Made by a program: the position numbers and the translations under genes. A model generated the notes under the pieces. That model was not told the DNA's origin. It made no database searches and saw only the letters and a program-made list of their open reading frames with translations. Shown piece after piece: positions 19,765 to 29,186 of a stretch of DNA of 64,000 bases (positions within the stretch are counted from its first letter, which is position 1; each line of letters begins with the position of its first letter). Origin of the DNA: Ancylobacter moscoviensis (GTDB lineage: Bacteria; Pseudomonadota; Alphaproteobacteria; Rhizobiales; Xanthobacteraceae); NCBI RefSeq assembly GCF_007559435.1, contig NZ_VMBP01000002.1:682001-746000 (forward strand). The letters run 5' to 3'.

Positions 19765-20426
19765 CGAGCGTGCTGGTGATCGACGACCACCCCATCGTTC
19801 TGCAAGGCTGCCGGCGGCTGCTGGAGGATGCCGGCGTCGAGCGGGTGCTGGAAGCAAGCACCGTGCTCGGCGGCTATCGCGCCTTCCGCCGGGAAAAACC
19901 GGACGTGGTGATCGTCGATCTCGCCCTGCACGGCAACGGGCTGAGCGGGTTGATGTTGGTGCGCCGGCTGCGCGCGCAGAACACCCGCACGCCGATCCTC
20001 GTCTTCTCCATGCACGGCGATCCGGTGATCGCCAGCCGGGCGCTGGAGGCGGGCGCCACCGGCTATGTGCTGAAGGATTCCTCCTCCGGCGCGCTGCTCG
20101 AAGCCTTCGAGCGGGTGCGGCGCGGCCAGCCCTATATGAGCCACGACCTCGCCATGCAGGTGGCGCTGCTGGGCTCGCGCAAGGAGGCGCCGCTCGCCGA
20201 CATCACGCCGCGCGAATTGCAGACGCTCTCGCTGCTGGCGGAGGGCAAGGACTACGCCCTCATCGCCCACGAGCTGGGCATCAGCTACAAGACGGTGGCC
20301 AATACGTGCTCGGCGCTGAAGTCCAAGCTCGGCGCCAACAGCCTGCCCGAGCTGGTGCGCTGCTCGATCCAGTATCTGTCGTCCTCGCCGGCCGGCATGG
20401 GCGGGCGCCCTTCGCGGCTGTCCTAG
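19761..20426 (+). CDS. mxaX: NarL/FixJ-family response regulator, probable methanol oxidation regulator
   Basis: The 221-residue regulator has a receiver domain with acidic pair 'IDDHP' (aspartates 8 and 9), phosphoacceptor aspartate 53 ('VIVDLAL') and a lysine in 'YVLKDSS'. A LuxR-type DNA-binding domain follows ('ITPRELQTLSLLAEGKDYALIAHELGISYKTVANT'). It is the partner of the upstream kinase, with which it overlaps by 4 bases. By analogy with MxaX of Paracoccus it should activate mxaF expression. That target is inferred from gene position. Confidence 0.85.
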   Translation: MTSVLVIDDHPIVLQGCRRLLEDAGVERVLEASTVLGGYRAFRREKPDVVIVDLALHGNGLSGLMLVRRLRAQNTRTPILVFSMHGDPVIASRALEAGATGYVLKDSSSGALLEAFERVRRGQPYMSHDLAMQVALLGSRKEAPLADITPRELQTLSLLAEGKDYALIAHELGISYKTVANTCSALKSKLGANSLPELVRCSIQYLSSSPAGMGGRPSRLS

Positions 20427-20452
20427 CGCGGCCCGCCGTGGAGCGGGCCGCG
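20427..20452. terminator. GC-rich hairpin between convergent genes
   Basis: CGCGGCCCGC (20427-20436) and GCGGGCCGCG (20443-20452) form a perfect 10-bp stem with a 6-base loop between the stops of the response regulator and scoB. There is no T-run on either side. It may serve both genes as a weak or Rho-assisted terminator. Confidence 0.5.
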
Positions 20453-20460
20453 GCTTCGGC

Positions 20461-21120
20461 TCAGGCGGAGGCCCCTGCGAGGTACCAGTGCGGGATGTCG
20501 AAGGGCACCGCCGTGCGCTCCTCCACCGTCGCCACATCCACGCCCGGCGCCAGCTCGACGAGGGCCAGCCCGCCGCCGCGCCAGACCTTGAACACGCACA
20601 GATCGGTGATGATCAGGTCGACGACGCCGCGGCCGGTGAGGGGCAGGGTGCACTCGGGCAGGATCTTCGGCTCGCCTCTGGCGGTGTGTTCCATCAGGAC
20701 GATGACGCGCTTCACGCCCGCCACCAGGTCCATCGCCCCGCCCATGCCCTTCACCATCTTGCCGGGGACCATCCAGTTGGCGATGTCGCCGGTCTCGGAC
20801 ACCTGCAGGGCGCCGAGGATCGACAGGTCGATATGCCCGCCGCGGATCATGGCGAAGCTGTCGGCGGAGGAGAAATAGCTCGTCGTCGGCAGCTCGGTGA
20901 TGGTCTGCTTGCCGGCGTTGATGAGGTCGGGGTCCTCCTCGCCCTCGAAGGGGAAGGGGCCCATGCCGAGCATGCCGTTCTCGCTCTGGAGCTGTACGGA
21001 GATGCCGGGCGGGATGTGGTTCGCCACCAGCGTCGGCAGGCCGATGCCGAGGTTCACGTAGAACCCGTTCTCCAGCTCGCGGGCGGCGCGGGCGGCCATC
21101 TGATCTCGTGTCCAGGGCAT
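20461..21120 (-). CDS. scoB: 3-oxoacid CoA-transferase subunit B
   Basis: This is the beta subunit of a heteromeric CoA-transferase that moves CoA from succinyl-CoA to acetoacetate. The 219-residue protein carries '[15 protein letters not shown]' and the catalytic glutamate in '[10 protein letters not shown]', as in the SCOT family. Its ATG shares one base with the scoA stop (TGATG). Placement directly after acetone carboxylase, which makes acetoacetate, supports acetoacetate as the acceptor and gives acetoacetyl-CoA for thiolysis. The exact donor cannot be read from sequence. Confidence 0.9.
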   Translation of the reverse strand: MPWTRDQMAARAARELENGFYVNLGIGLPTLVANHIPPGISVQLQSENGMLGMGPFPFEGEEDPDLINAGKQTITELPTTSYFSSADSFAMIRGGHIDLSILGALQVSETGDIANWMVPGKMVKGMGGAMDLVAGVKRVIVLMEHTARGEPKILPECTLPLTGRGVVDLIITDLCVFKVWRGGGLALVELAPGVDVATVEERTAVPFDIPHWYLAGASA

Positions 21121-21839
21121 CAGGCGGGCTCCTTCTCGCGCGTGCGGACGGTGCGCTGCTCGATGCGCCTGGGCGCATCCGGCACCGGGACGAGCCGGTC
21201 GACGTGGATGCCCGGCGTGTGGATGTGATCGGGGTCTATGGCGCCGGGCTCGACGAGGATCTCGACCTCGGCGACGGTGACCCGCGCGGCGGTCGCCATC
21301 ATCGGATTGAAGTTCCGGGCGGTCTTGCGATAGGCGAGGTTGCCCTCGGTGTCGCCCCTGTGGGCGTGGACGATGGCGAGATCGGCGGTGAGTGCGCGCT
21401 CCATCACGTAGTCGGCCCCGTCGAAGTGCCGGACCTCCTTGCCCTCGGCGACGATGGTGCCGACGCCGGTGCGGGTGAAGAAGGCGGGGATGCCGGCGCC
21501 GCCGGCCCTTATGCGTTCCGCGAGGGTACCCTGCGGGTTGAACTCCAGCTCCAGCTCGCCGGACAGGTACTGTTCCTCGAACAGCTTGTTCTCGCCGACA
21601 TAGGACGAGATCATCTTCGCGATCTGCCGGGTCTCCAGCAGGATGCCGAGGCCGGCGCCGTCGATGCCGGCATTGTTGGAGATGACCGTCAGCTCGCGGA
21701 CGCCGGAATCGCGGATGGCGTCGATGAGGGCCTGTGGGATGCCGCAGAGCCCGAAGCCTCCCGACATGATGGTCATGCCGTCGAAGAGGAGGCCGTCGAG
21801 CGCGGCGACGGAATCAGGGCGAAGCTTGCCTTGCGCCAT
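21120..21839 (-). CDS. scoA: 3-oxoacid CoA-transferase subunit A
   Basis: This is the alpha subunit of the CoA-transferase. The 239-residue protein has the family pattern '[23 protein letters not shown]' near the N-terminus, '[17 protein letters not shown]' and '[43 protein letters not shown]'. It pairs with the following subunit B gene through a one-base overlap. A 109-base gap separates it from acxC, so it is probably part of the same acetone-inducible unit. Confidence 0.91.
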   Translation of the reverse strand: MAQGKLRPDSVAALDGLLFDGMTIMSGGFGLCGIPQALIDAIRDSGVRELTVISNNAGIDGAGLGILLETRQIAKMISSYVGENKLFEEQYLSGELELEFNPQGTLAERIRAGGAGIPAFFTRTGVGTIVAEGKEVRHFDGADYVMERALTADLAIVHAHRGDTEGNLAYRKTARNFNPMMATAARVTVAEVEILVEPGAIDPDHIHTPGIHVDRLVPVPDAPRRIEQRTVRTREKEPA

Positions 21840-21948
21840 CGCGTCTCTCTTTCAGGGTGGGAATGGAGGATGGGGCGGCCGGAAGGCCGCCGGAGCGGGG
21901 GACGCTCCGGCGGCAGAGGCACGCCGGCCGGCGTGAGCCCGGCCAGGC

Positions 21949-22458
21949 TCAGGCGGCGTCGGCGCGCTCGGGGACCGGCAGGCCGAGCCAGTCCTTGTAG
22001 AAGGTGTCGATGTCGGGCTCGAAGTCGCGGATCACCGGATACCAGGGCGTCGGCGCCTCGACGTCATGCAGCGTGCCGCATTCCGCGCAGTAGTACTCGC
22101 GCAGCACCTGCCAGGAGGAGGTCGGCGCCATCAGGCGCGGATAGAGCTCCTCGAGCTCCTCGGCGGTGTCGCGGACATGGATGTGCGCGTGCAGCTTCCA
22201 ATTGTCCCGCCAGTCGCAGAAATCGTGGCCGCACTGGCAGCGGACCGTCCATTTCTTGCTGACCTTCTGCTGCACGATGTACAGCTTCGGGCCGAGCGGC
22301 AGCACGATGCGGTCGCTCCACGGCACCCGCTCCTGAAGGATCTCGATATAGGTCGCGAAGCGCTCGGGGTCCTTCGGGGTTGAGAGCATCTGGTGCAGCG
22401 TGTCGTGATCGACGGTGCCGTCGATCAGGTCCGCGATCTTGGCGCGCGTATAGGCCAT
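21949..22458 (-). CDS. acxC: Acetone carboxylase gamma subunit
   Basis: This is the small subunit of the alpha2-beta2-gamma2 acetone carboxylase. The 169-residue length matches the family. Two cysteine clusters, 'CQCGHDFC' at about residues 74-81 and 'CAEC' at about 124-127, look like the structural zinc site. The ATG at 22458 has GAGGAAA 5 bases upstream. An open extension upstream through acxB in this frame is a shadow. Confidence 0.94.
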   Translation of the reverse strand: MAYTRAKIADLIDGTVDHDTLHQMLSTPKDPERFATYIEILQERVPWSDRIVLPLGPKLYIVQQKVSKKWTVRCQCGHDFCDWRDNWKLHAHIHVRDTAEELEELYPRLMAPTSSWQVLREYYCAECGTLHDVEAPTPWYPVIRDFEPDIDTFYKDWLGLPVPERADAA

Positions 22459-22523
22459 GGTGTTTCCTCGCTTTGTTTGTTGATGAGGTGAGCGGGCCGA
22501 CGTGACCGCCGGCCCGCCTGGCG

Positions 22524-24854
22524 TCATTCCTCGACGAACTGCACCGTCTTCACGTCCGGCAGCTCGGACACGTCCATGGAATAGCGCGAGCCGTAATGCG
22601 GCACGCCGATCTCCTCCTCGGTCAGGATCCAGCTCTCCGGCAGGTCCCAGAAGGAGCGGAAATCGGCCTCGAAGCGCGGCCCGAGCTTGAAGGAGGCGGC
22701 GAACATCTGCCGGACCTGGGTGCCGGCATCCTTGGCGAGGATCTTCTCGCGTTCGCCGCGCATCCAGTCGCGCGTCGGCACCGAGGTGGCGATGCGCTGC
22801 TTGCGGATCGCCACGCGGCGTTCCTCGGTCGCGGGGGCGTCGAGCACATAGGCGCCGTCCGCTTCCTTCTTCGCCACCACGCCATAGACGGAGAGGGCGA
22901 AGCGCTCGATCAGGTAGCCGCCGTTGAGGTCGTCCACCACGCTCTGGGGCACGCGGTCGAGCGGATCGCCGAAGCCCGGCCCGCCGCGCATGTAGTTGAG
23001 GTAGAGATCGTAGTCGGCAAACATTTCCTCGGTGGTGATGGCCTGCTTGTCGCGCTTGATGACGGCGCCCTTGATCAGGTCGTCCCAGACGGGGTTCTGC
23101 GGATCGGTGTCGCCGCCGAGCGGGATCGGCTTGCCGGAGGCGATCAGCTCCTTGAGGCCGGTATCGTGCGCGGCGAAGCGGTAGCCGGAGGCCGCCGGAT
23201 AGCCGCCCATCAGGCCCCAATCGGACGAGATGTGGCCGTTGCCCATGAAGAACATGGTCCAGTCCTTGGCGTTCCAGACCAGACGCAGGCTCTCGAAGCC
23301 GCAGCCGCCGCGGTACTTGCCGGCGCCGCCGGAAGACGCCTTGATCTGGCGACCGAGATAGACGAGCGGCTCGGCCAGCTCCCAGATCTCCATGTCGCCC
23401 ATGTCGCCTTCGGGGTTCCAGATGGCGGCGGCGTGGGAGAGGCCGTCCTGCACCGCGGTGGCGCCGGTGCCGTTCGCGGCGCATTCGAACGAGTTCACGG
23501 CGTGGATCTCGTCGTACTGGTTGAAGCCGCCGCCCTGCAGCCAGTTGGAGGTGTTGGCGTTGCCCGCGTTCACCTCCTCCAGATAGCCGCGCCCGAAATA
23601 GGAGCGCGACAGGCCGCGCCACAGCGCCGTCCACGCCGAGACGAGGAAGTGCCAGCTGTAGGAGAAGGCGACGCGGCGGTCGTCCGGGTTCATCCACGTG
23701 CCCTTGGGCAGGCGGAACTCGGTGCCGTAGGCCGCGCCGTCATTGATCATTTCCGACGGGATCAGCGTCTGGGTCATCATCACCCAGATGCCGGAGGTGA
23801 AGCTCACCTGATGGGCGTTGTAGGTGTGCCAGCCCCAGCGGCTGGAGCCTTCGAAGTCGAGGCGCCAGGTTCCGTCGCCGCGGATGGTGATCTCCGAGGG
23901 GGCGTGCATGATGGTGTCGAGCTTGGCGAAGTCCGAGGGCACGCGCACGTCGGGATGGGCGTAGGGGACGTCAACGAAGCCGACCTGCCGGTACTTGCCG
24001 GGGATGGTCATCGCCTTGATGCGGTTCTGCAGGCCAAGCCGGCCGTGCTCGACCGCCTCGTAGGCGAACTTCCAGTAGGCATCGATGCCTTCCTCGGAGA
24101 TCACCTCCTCCACCAGCTTGCGGATCATGTGGCAGCCGGCGATGCGGGTGCGCTCGTCCAGCATCCAGTAGCGGGTGGTGCGCACCATGCGCTGGCTCTC
24201 GTGCAGCCAGTCGCGGAACAGCGTGTCGTTCTCGCCGACCTTGCGGCAGGTGATGGAGTAGCCGTCGCCGAAGCGCTGCACCTGGCCCGTCGCCATCGAG
24301 CCGGGGCCGACGGCGCCGGTGTCGATGACATGGGTGACGCCGCCGACCCAGCCGATCAGCTCCCCCTCCCAGAAGATCGGGACGATGGTGTGGATGTCGC
24401 AGGGATGGACGTTTCCGATCAGCGAGTCATTGTTGCAGAAGATGTCCTTGTCGCGCACGCCCGGGTTATGCTCCCAGCCGTTCTCGATCATGTACTTGAT
24501 CGCCGCGCCCATGGTGCCGACGTGGATGATGATGCCGGTCGAGGTGAGGATGCTGTCGCCGGCGGCGTTGTAGAGGGTGAAGCAGAGCTCGCCCTCCTGC
24601 TCGACGATCGGCGAGGCGGCGATCTTCTTGGCGGTCTCGCGGGCATCGACCACGCCGGCACGCAGCCGCGAGAACAGCTTGTTGTAGAGGATGGGCTGAC
24701 TGTCGCGCAGCGCCATCGTTTCCATACCGGCGTAGCAGCCGGTCTGCTTGGTCGCGTCCATGATGCGGTCGCGGTGCTGCTTGAGCGTTTCGCCGCCGCG
24801 GACGATGCCGCCGGTCGACGCGTCGAGATCCTTGTCGCGAACACGGATGTTCAT
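22524..24854 (-). CDS. acxB: Acetone carboxylase alpha subunit (hydantoinase B-like)
   Basis: The 776-residue protein is the HyuB/acetone carboxylase alpha type, the same length as the Xanthobacter enzyme as I recall it. Visible blocks include 'DKDIFCNNDSLIGNVHPCDIHTIVPIFWEGELIGWVGGVTHVIDTG', 'GSSRWGWHTYNAHQV' and 'GGPGFGDPLDRVP'. The histidine- and aspartate-rich 'GNVHPCDIHT' segment is consistent with the manganese site. The start at 24854 (MNIRVRDKD) has AGGAGGAAA upstream. Generic annotation would call it an N-methylhydantoinase, but the acxA/acxC neighbours decide the function. Confidence 0.95.
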   Translation of the reverse strand: MNIRVRDKDLDASTGGIVRGGETLKQHRDRIMDATKQTGCYAGMETMALRDSQPILYNKLFSRLRAGVVDARETAKKIAASPIVEQEGELCFTLYNAAGDSILTSTGIIIHVGTMGAAIKYMIENGWEHNPGVRDKDIFCNNDSLIGNVHPCDIHTIVPIFWEGELIGWVGGVTHVIDTGAVGPGSMATGQVQRFGDGYSITCRKVGENDTLFRDWLHESQRMVRTTRYWMLDERTRIAGCHMIRKLVEEVISEEGIDAYWKFAYEAVEHGRLGLQNRIKAMTIPGKYRQVGFVDVPYAHPDVRVPSDFAKLDTIMHAPSEITIRGDGTWRLDFEGSSRWGWHTYNAHQVSFTSGIWVMMTQTLIPSEMINDGAAYGTEFRLPKGTWMNPDDRRVAFSYSWHFLVSAWTALWRGLSRSYFGRGYLEEVNAGNANTSNWLQGGGFNQYDEIHAVNSFECAANGTGATAVQDGLSHAAAIWNPEGDMGDMEIWELAEPLVYLGRQIKASSGGAGKYRGGCGFESLRLVWNAKDWTMFFMGNGHISSDWGLMGGYPAASGYRFAAHDTGLKELIASGKPIPLGGDTDPQNPVWDDLIKGAVIKRDKQAITTEEMFADYDLYLNYMRGGPGFGDPLDRVPQSVVDDLNGGYLIERFALSVYGVVAKKEADGAYVLDAPATEERRVAIRKQRIATSVPTRDWMRGEREKILAKDAGTQVRQMFAASFKLGPRFEADFRSFWDLPESWILTEEEIGVPHYGSRYSMDVSELPDVKTVQFVEE

Positions 24855-24891
24855 CTTCGGTTTCCTCCTGGTTTTCGGCTTGTCGTGGCGG

Positions 24892-27045
24892 TCAGACTTC
24901 CTTGAGGTGGAACAGCCGGTGGCCGTCCAGGAAGGTCTCGAAGCCGTCGGGGACGACGAAGGTGGTGGCGTCGGATTCGATGATGGCCGGCCCGACCACG
25001 CGGTTGCCGGGACGCAGCGCTTCCATCCGGTAGAGCTGCGCATCGACCCAGCGCTTCTTGCGGTAGAACTTGCGGGTGCCGATCTTCGCCTCTTCCGGGG
25101 GCGTCTCGCCTTCCAGCGGCTCCTTCGGGATCTTCGGCTTCGGGATCGGGACCGCGCCGCGCATGATGGCTCCGGTGACCGAATAGCCGAGCTCCGGCGA
25201 GCGGGCGGAGGCGGCGTAGACGCGGCCATAGGTGGTGTTGAAGGCGTCGACGAGCTGTTCCCAGTCCTCGGCGGTCGAGGCGTTCGGCAGCGGGGACTCG
25301 ATCTCGAGGTCGTTGAGCTGCCCGCGATACTGCATGCGGTAGCCGGGCTGCAGCGTCACCTGCTCGGGCGCGTAGCCGTTGAGCTTGAACTCCTCCAGCA
25401 CGTTGTGGGTGAGCTCCTCCCACGCCGCCTGAAGCGTCTTTGCCGCCGCCTCGCGCTGATCCGCCGGGGCGTCGGGCGCGAGGTTGATGTCGAGCGACTT
25501 GTCGTAGCGGTACTCGAAATCCGCCGCCGCGCAGCCGAAGGCGGAGAAGCCCGCCGCCCAGGCCGGCACGATGACGTCCTCGAAGCCGAGACCCTCGGTG
25601 TAGCCGTAGGTGTGGACCGGGCCGGCGCCGCCATAGGAGAAGCACACGAAGCTCTGCGGGCTGTAGCCCTTGCCGGAGATCATCGAGCGCAGATAGTCGC
25701 GCAGGTCGCTGTCGAGCAGCTCGATGACGCCGGCCGCCGCGTCCTCGACCGACAGGCCGAGCGGATCGGCGAGCTGCGTCTTGATGGCATCGACGGAGCG
25801 CTGGCGGTCGAGCTTCACCGCGCCGCCGAGGAAGTTGTCGGGGTTCAGATAGCCCAGGACCATGTGGCAGTCGGAGACGGTGACGGTCTCGATGCCGCTT
25901 TCCTTCCAGCACACGCCGACGCGGTAGCCGGCCGAGTCCGGGCCGAGCTTGATCGCCTTGGTGTAGGGATCGAGCCGGATGAAGGAACCGGCGCCGGCCC
26001 CCACCGAATCCATCGCCACCAGCGGCAGCGACAGGACGAGGCGCGCCATGTCCGGGTCGTTCTTGATGGTGAGCTCGCCCTGGGTAATGAGGGCGACGTC
26101 GAAGGAGGTGCCGCCGATATCCGAGCAGGCGATGTTGTTGTAGCCCAGCACCTCGCCGAGATATTTCGCGCCGATGACCCCGCCGATGGGGCCGGACACG
26201 ATGGTGCGGGCCAGTTCCTTGGCCTTCCACGAGATGGTGCCGCCATGGGTGGCCATCACGCGGAAGTCGAACTTGGTGCCGCGGTCCTTGAAGGCGTCCG
26301 AGATCTTCTTCAGCGTCTGGCGGGAGGGCTCCGCCGCGTAGCCTTCGAGGATGGTGGTGTTGGTGCGGTGGGTCTCCTTGCGCACCGGATAGTAGTCCGC
26401 CGAGGCGAAGACCGGGATCGTCTTGCCGCTCCTGCCGATCTCCTCGGTGACGATGTCGCGCACGCGGCGTTCATGCGCCGGGTTCTTGTAGGAGTGGAGC
26501 AGGCTGATGACGATGCCTTCCACGTCGGCGGCGATCAGCTCACGGGCGGCCTCGCGCACGCTGTCCTCGCGCAGCGGGATGACCACCGTGCCGGACATGT
26601 CGATGCGCTCGACCACGCCTCGCGTGAGATTGCGCGGCACCAGCGGCGGGTCGTAGCGGTGGGTGTTGAGGTGGATGCGGTCCTCATAGGCGTAGCCGAG
26701 ATAGGCCTGGATCGCCCGGCCCATGCGGTGGAAGTCCTCCAGCCCGCGATTGACGATGAGGCCGCATTTCAGGCCCTTGCGCTGCACCACGCGGTTCAGC
26801 ATGGCGGTGCCGGAATAGACGCCGGTCTGGAGCTGCTTGAGGGCGGCGTCGAGCGAGAGGCCCCAGTTGCCGAGGCCGTCCTCGCTGGAAGCGATCAGGC
26901 CGAGGGCCTCATTCTGCGGCGTGCTCTGCGCCTTGCCGACGACGAAGTCGCCATCGGAATCGACGAAGAACGTGTCCGTCATGGTGCCGCCGGCGTCGAT
27001 GCCGAGCACCTGCACGTTTCTGTTGGTCGGAGAATGGATGTTCAC
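24892..27045 (-). CDS. acxA: Acetone carboxylase beta subunit (hydantoinase A-like)
   Basis: This is the ATP-using subunit of acetone carboxylase, which converts acetone plus bicarbonate to acetoacetate. The 717-residue protein opens with the ASKHA-type phosphate loop 'LGIDAGGTMTDTFFVD'. It has 'ACSDIGGTSFDVALI' and 'VCFSYGGAGPVHTYGYTEGLG'. I chose a GTG start at 27045, because AGGAGG lies 6 bases upstream and the length then equals that of known AcxA proteins. An ATG 15 codons upstream lacks a ribosome site. It is the first gene after a sigma-54 type promoter (27100-27114). Confidence 0.95.
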   Translation of the reverse strand: MNIHSPTNRNVQVLGIDAGGTMTDTFFVDSDGDFVVGKAQSTPQNEALGLIASSEDGLGNWGLSLDAALKQLQTGVYSGTAMLNRVVQRKGLKCGLIVNRGLEDFHRMGRAIQAYLGYAYEDRIHLNTHRYDPPLVPRNLTRGVVERIDMSGTVVIPLREDSVREAARELIAADVEGIVISLLHSYKNPAHERRVRDIVTEEIGRSGKTIPVFASADYYPVRKETHRTNTTILEGYAAEPSRQTLKKISDAFKDRGTKFDFRVMATHGGTISWKAKELARTIVSGPIGGVIGAKYLGEVLGYNNIACSDIGGTSFDVALITQGELTIKNDPDMARLVLSLPLVAMDSVGAGAGSFIRLDPYTKAIKLGPDSAGYRVGVCWKESGIETVTVSDCHMVLGYLNPDNFLGGAVKLDRQRSVDAIKTQLADPLGLSVEDAAAGVIELLDSDLRDYLRSMISGKGYSPQSFVCFSYGGAGPVHTYGYTEGLGFEDVIVPAWAAGFSAFGCAAADFEYRYDKSLDINLAPDAPADQREAAAKTLQAAWEELTHNVLEEFKLNGYAPEQVTLQPGYRMQYRGQLNDLEIESPLPNASTAEDWEQLVDAFNTTYGRVYAASARSPELGYSVTGAIMRGAVPIPKPKIPKEPLEGETPPEEAKIGTRKFYRKKRWVDAQLYRMEALRPGNRVVGPAIIESDATTFVVPDGFETFLDGHRLFHLKEV

Positions 27046-27099
27046 AGGCGTCCTCCTGGTGTTCAGCCGGCTTCTGCCGAGCCGGGCCACAGGGAGAAC

Positions 27100-27114
27100 G
27101 CAGAAGGCGTGCCA
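27100..27114 (-). promoter_or_regulatory. Sigma-54 promoter of acxA (-24/-12 element)
   Basis: Read on the minus strand the element is TGGCACGCCTTCTGC. The -24 hexamer TGGCAC is perfect, and the invariant GC of the -12 box (CTGC for TTGC) is at the right spacing. It ends 54 bases before the GTG start of acxA, giving an untranslated leader of about 40 bases. The gene just upstream, acxR, encodes a sigma-54 activator, which makes the assignment coherent. Confidence 0.85.
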
Positions 27115-27138
27115 GTATCGGCGCGCCGTTGCCTGTCG

Positions 27139-27207
27139 AGTATTCGCAGATACTTACCGCGACCGCGAAGAGTGTCTTCGCGCTTGCATCCTGTCCGATT
27201 GTCGGAC
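27139..27207. promoter_or_regulatory. Three-dyad candidate enhancer for AcxR
   Basis: Three perfect inverted repeats lie upstream of the sigma-54 element: AGTAT-N6-ATACT at 27139-27154, CGCGAAG-N5-CTTCGCG at 27164-27182, and GTCCGA-N3-TCGGAC at 27193-27207. Their centres are 26.5 and 27 bases apart, and the nearest begins 25 bases above the -24 box. Position fits upstream activating sequences for AcxR. The arms do not share one consensus, so not all three need be AcxR sites; none has the T-run of an acxR terminator. Confidence 0.55.
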
Positions 27208-27239
27208 GACGGACGGATGATCGGCGGACGAGGCGGTGT

Positions 27240-29186
27240 TCAGCGGACGGTGCCGCCGCCGCGATACCCGTTGAGGCGCAGATAGAGGGTGGAGCGGGCG
27301 ATGCCGAGGCGCCGTGCCGCCTCCGTCAGATTGCCGCCGCAGGCTTCCACCTGGGCGAGGATCGCCGCGCGCTCGGTCGCCTTGAGGTCAACGGCGGGGG
27401 CAGGGGCATCCGGAAAATCCGTCGCCGCCGCGCCGGGCCGGGGCACGAGGGGGGCGTGGCCGTCGAGCTCGGGCGGCAGGTCGTCGAGGCCGATCACGTC
27501 GCCATCGGCGAGCGCGATCATCGCGTCGACGACGTTGCGCAGCTCGCGCACATTGCCGGGCCAGGAATAGTGACGCAGGCGCTCCAGAACCTCTGGCGCG
27601 AAGACGGGGACCGGCCGGCCCTGACGCGCGGCGGCGGCCTGTGCGAATCCGCCGGCCAGCGTCACGACGTCCTCGCCGCGCTCCCGCAGGGAAGGGATGC
27701 GGATGCGGGCGGCGGCGATGCGATAGTAGAGATCGCGGCGGAAGCGGCCGGCCTCGACCTCGGCGGCGAGGTCGCGATTGGTCATGGAGAGGATGCGGAT
27801 GCTGACCCGGCGCCCCACATGGTCGCCGACCCGGTAGACCACGCCGTCCTCCAGCACGCGCAGCAGATAGGATTGCAGGTCGAGTGGCATCTCGCCGATC
27901 TCGTCGAGACAGAGCACGCCGCCGTCCGCCTGCTCGATGCGGCCGGGGCGGCCCTTCTCGTCGGCGCCGGTGAAGGCGCCCTTGGTATAGCCGAACAGCT
28001 CGCTGGCGATGAGGTCGCGCGGCATGCCACCGCAGTTCAGCGGCACGAAGGGACCGCTGGCGGCCGGGCTGGCGCTCCTAATGGCGCGGGCGAAGAGTTC
28101 CTTGCCGACGCCGGTCTCGCCCTCGATGAGGATCGGCAGGCTGTTGGCCGCCAGCTTGCGGGCCCGCTCGCGGGCCTCGCGCATCGGCGCGCTGGAGCCG
28201 AGGATGCGGTCGAAGCCGATCTCCGGCTCGATCGCCTCGCGCGGGCTCTCCACCGATGCGGACGAGCGGCCGCGGCTGCGGTGCATCACGATCAGGCAGC
28301 CGATGGCCTCGCCGTCCGAGCGGACGATCTCCACGCTGGCATTGGGAAAGCGGTGGCGGCAATTCTCCTCCCACGCCTCGTGTTCGGCAGCGCCGATGAG
28401 GTGGCGGACCTCCTCGGCCAGCCGCTCGGGCGCCGCATCGGACTGGCGCCGGGCGGAATCCGCCGCGTGCACGAGGAAGCCCCGCCGGTCGACGACGAGA
28501 ATCTCCTCGCTCAGCCAGATCGAGCGTTTCGAGACGAAGCTGCGCAGCAGCAGCTCATGCTCGAGCTTCGCGGTGCGATACAGCCCGGCTTCGATCTCCT
28601 GACCGATGGCGACGGCCAGCGCGAGGCTCTGCGGATTGAAGTGATCGACGGGGCCGGAAATGTCGACGATACCGAGCAGTTGATGGTCGAGCGGATGGCG
28701 GACCGGCGTAGCGGCGCAGGTCCAGCGCTGCACGTCCTCGCAGAAATGCTCGGCACCGCGGATCTCCGTCGGCCGCCCGTCGATCAGCGCGGTGCCGATG
28801 GCATTGGTGCCGATCACGCCTTCGTCCCAGCGCCCGCCGGTTTCCAGATGGTTGCGGCGGCCATGGTCGACGACGCGCGGGTCGCCCGCCGTCTCGATGA
28901 TGAAGCCGCTGGCGTCGCTCAGGATCATCATGGAGGAGGCGTCGGCGAGGAAGAGGCCGGAACGTTCGAGCGCCGGGCGCGCCACGTTCAGCAGCGCCGC
29001 GTTGGCGGAGCGGCGCCGGTAGATCTCGGGTTCCGCCGCCAGCGGCGCCTGCGCGCGCTCGATGCCGATGCCCCCGGCGCGGGATCTTTCCCATGACGCG
29101 GCCAAGGGACGGGGCACGCCGGCAAGCTCTGGCGCGCCGTCACTCAGGAAACGTTCCCAAGCCGCACGGATCGCATTCTGCTCCAT
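27240..29186 (-). CDS. acxR: Sigma-54-dependent activator of acetone carboxylase genes (AcxR/AcoR family)
   Basis: The 648-residue regulator has an N-terminal GAF-like sensor region (about 60-210; '[17 protein letters not shown]' and 'CAATPVRHP' are AcoR-type patterns). A linker of about 100 residues follows. The AAA+ domain has Walker A 'GETGVGKE' at 356-363, the sigma-54 contact loop 'GAFTGA' at 403-408 and Walker B '[13 protein letters not shown]'. A Fis-type helix-turn-helix lies at the end ('[25 protein letters not shown]'). The ATG at 29186 has GGGAGGACAG upstream and is preferred to an ATG 75 codons further out. It precedes acxA in the same orientation. Confidence 0.92.
   Translation of the reverse strand: MEQNAIRAAWERFLSDGAPELAGVPRPLAASWERSRAGGIGIERAQAPLAAEPEIYRRRSANAALLNVARPALERSGLFLADASSMMILSDASGFIIETAGDPRVVDHGRRNHLETGGRWDEGVIGTNAIGTALIDGRPTEIRGAEHFCEDVQRWTCAATPVRHPLDHQLLGIVDISGPVDHFNPQSLALAVAIGQEIEAGLYRTAKLEHELLLRSFVSKRSIWLSEEILVVDRRGFLVHAADSARRQSDAAPERLAEEVRHLIGAAEHEAWEENCRHRFPNASVEIVRSDGEAIGCLIVMHRSRGRSSASVESPREAIEPEIGFDRILGSSAPMREARERARKLAANSLPILIEGETGVGKELFARAIRSASPAASGPFVPLNCGGMPRDLIASELFGYTKGAFTGADEKGRPGRIEQADGGVLCLDEIGEMPLDLQSYLLRVLEDGVVYRVGDHVGRRVSIRILSMTNRDLAAEVEAGRFRRDLYYRIAAARIRIPSLRERGEDVVTLAGGFAQAAAARQGRPVPVFAPEVLERLRHYSWPGNVRELRNVVDAMIALADGDVIGLDDLPPELDGHAPLVPRPGAAATDFPDAPAPAVDLKATERAAILAQVEACGGNLTEAARRLGIARSTLYLRLNGYRGGGTVR

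Noticed and set aside
22524..27045. N-methylhydantoinase or 5-oxoprolinase annotation for acxA/acxB
   Set aside because: The gamma subunit with two zinc-type clusters, the AcxR regulator and the CoA-transferase fix the assignment as acetone carboxylase.
27139..27207. The three dyads as terminators of acxR
   Set aside because: No T-run follows any of them on the minus strand, and they sit just upstream of a sigma-54 promoter.
22596..27285. Long plus-strand open frames opposite acxB and acxA
   Set aside because: These are shadow frames of strong acetone carboxylase genes, with no plausible protein content.
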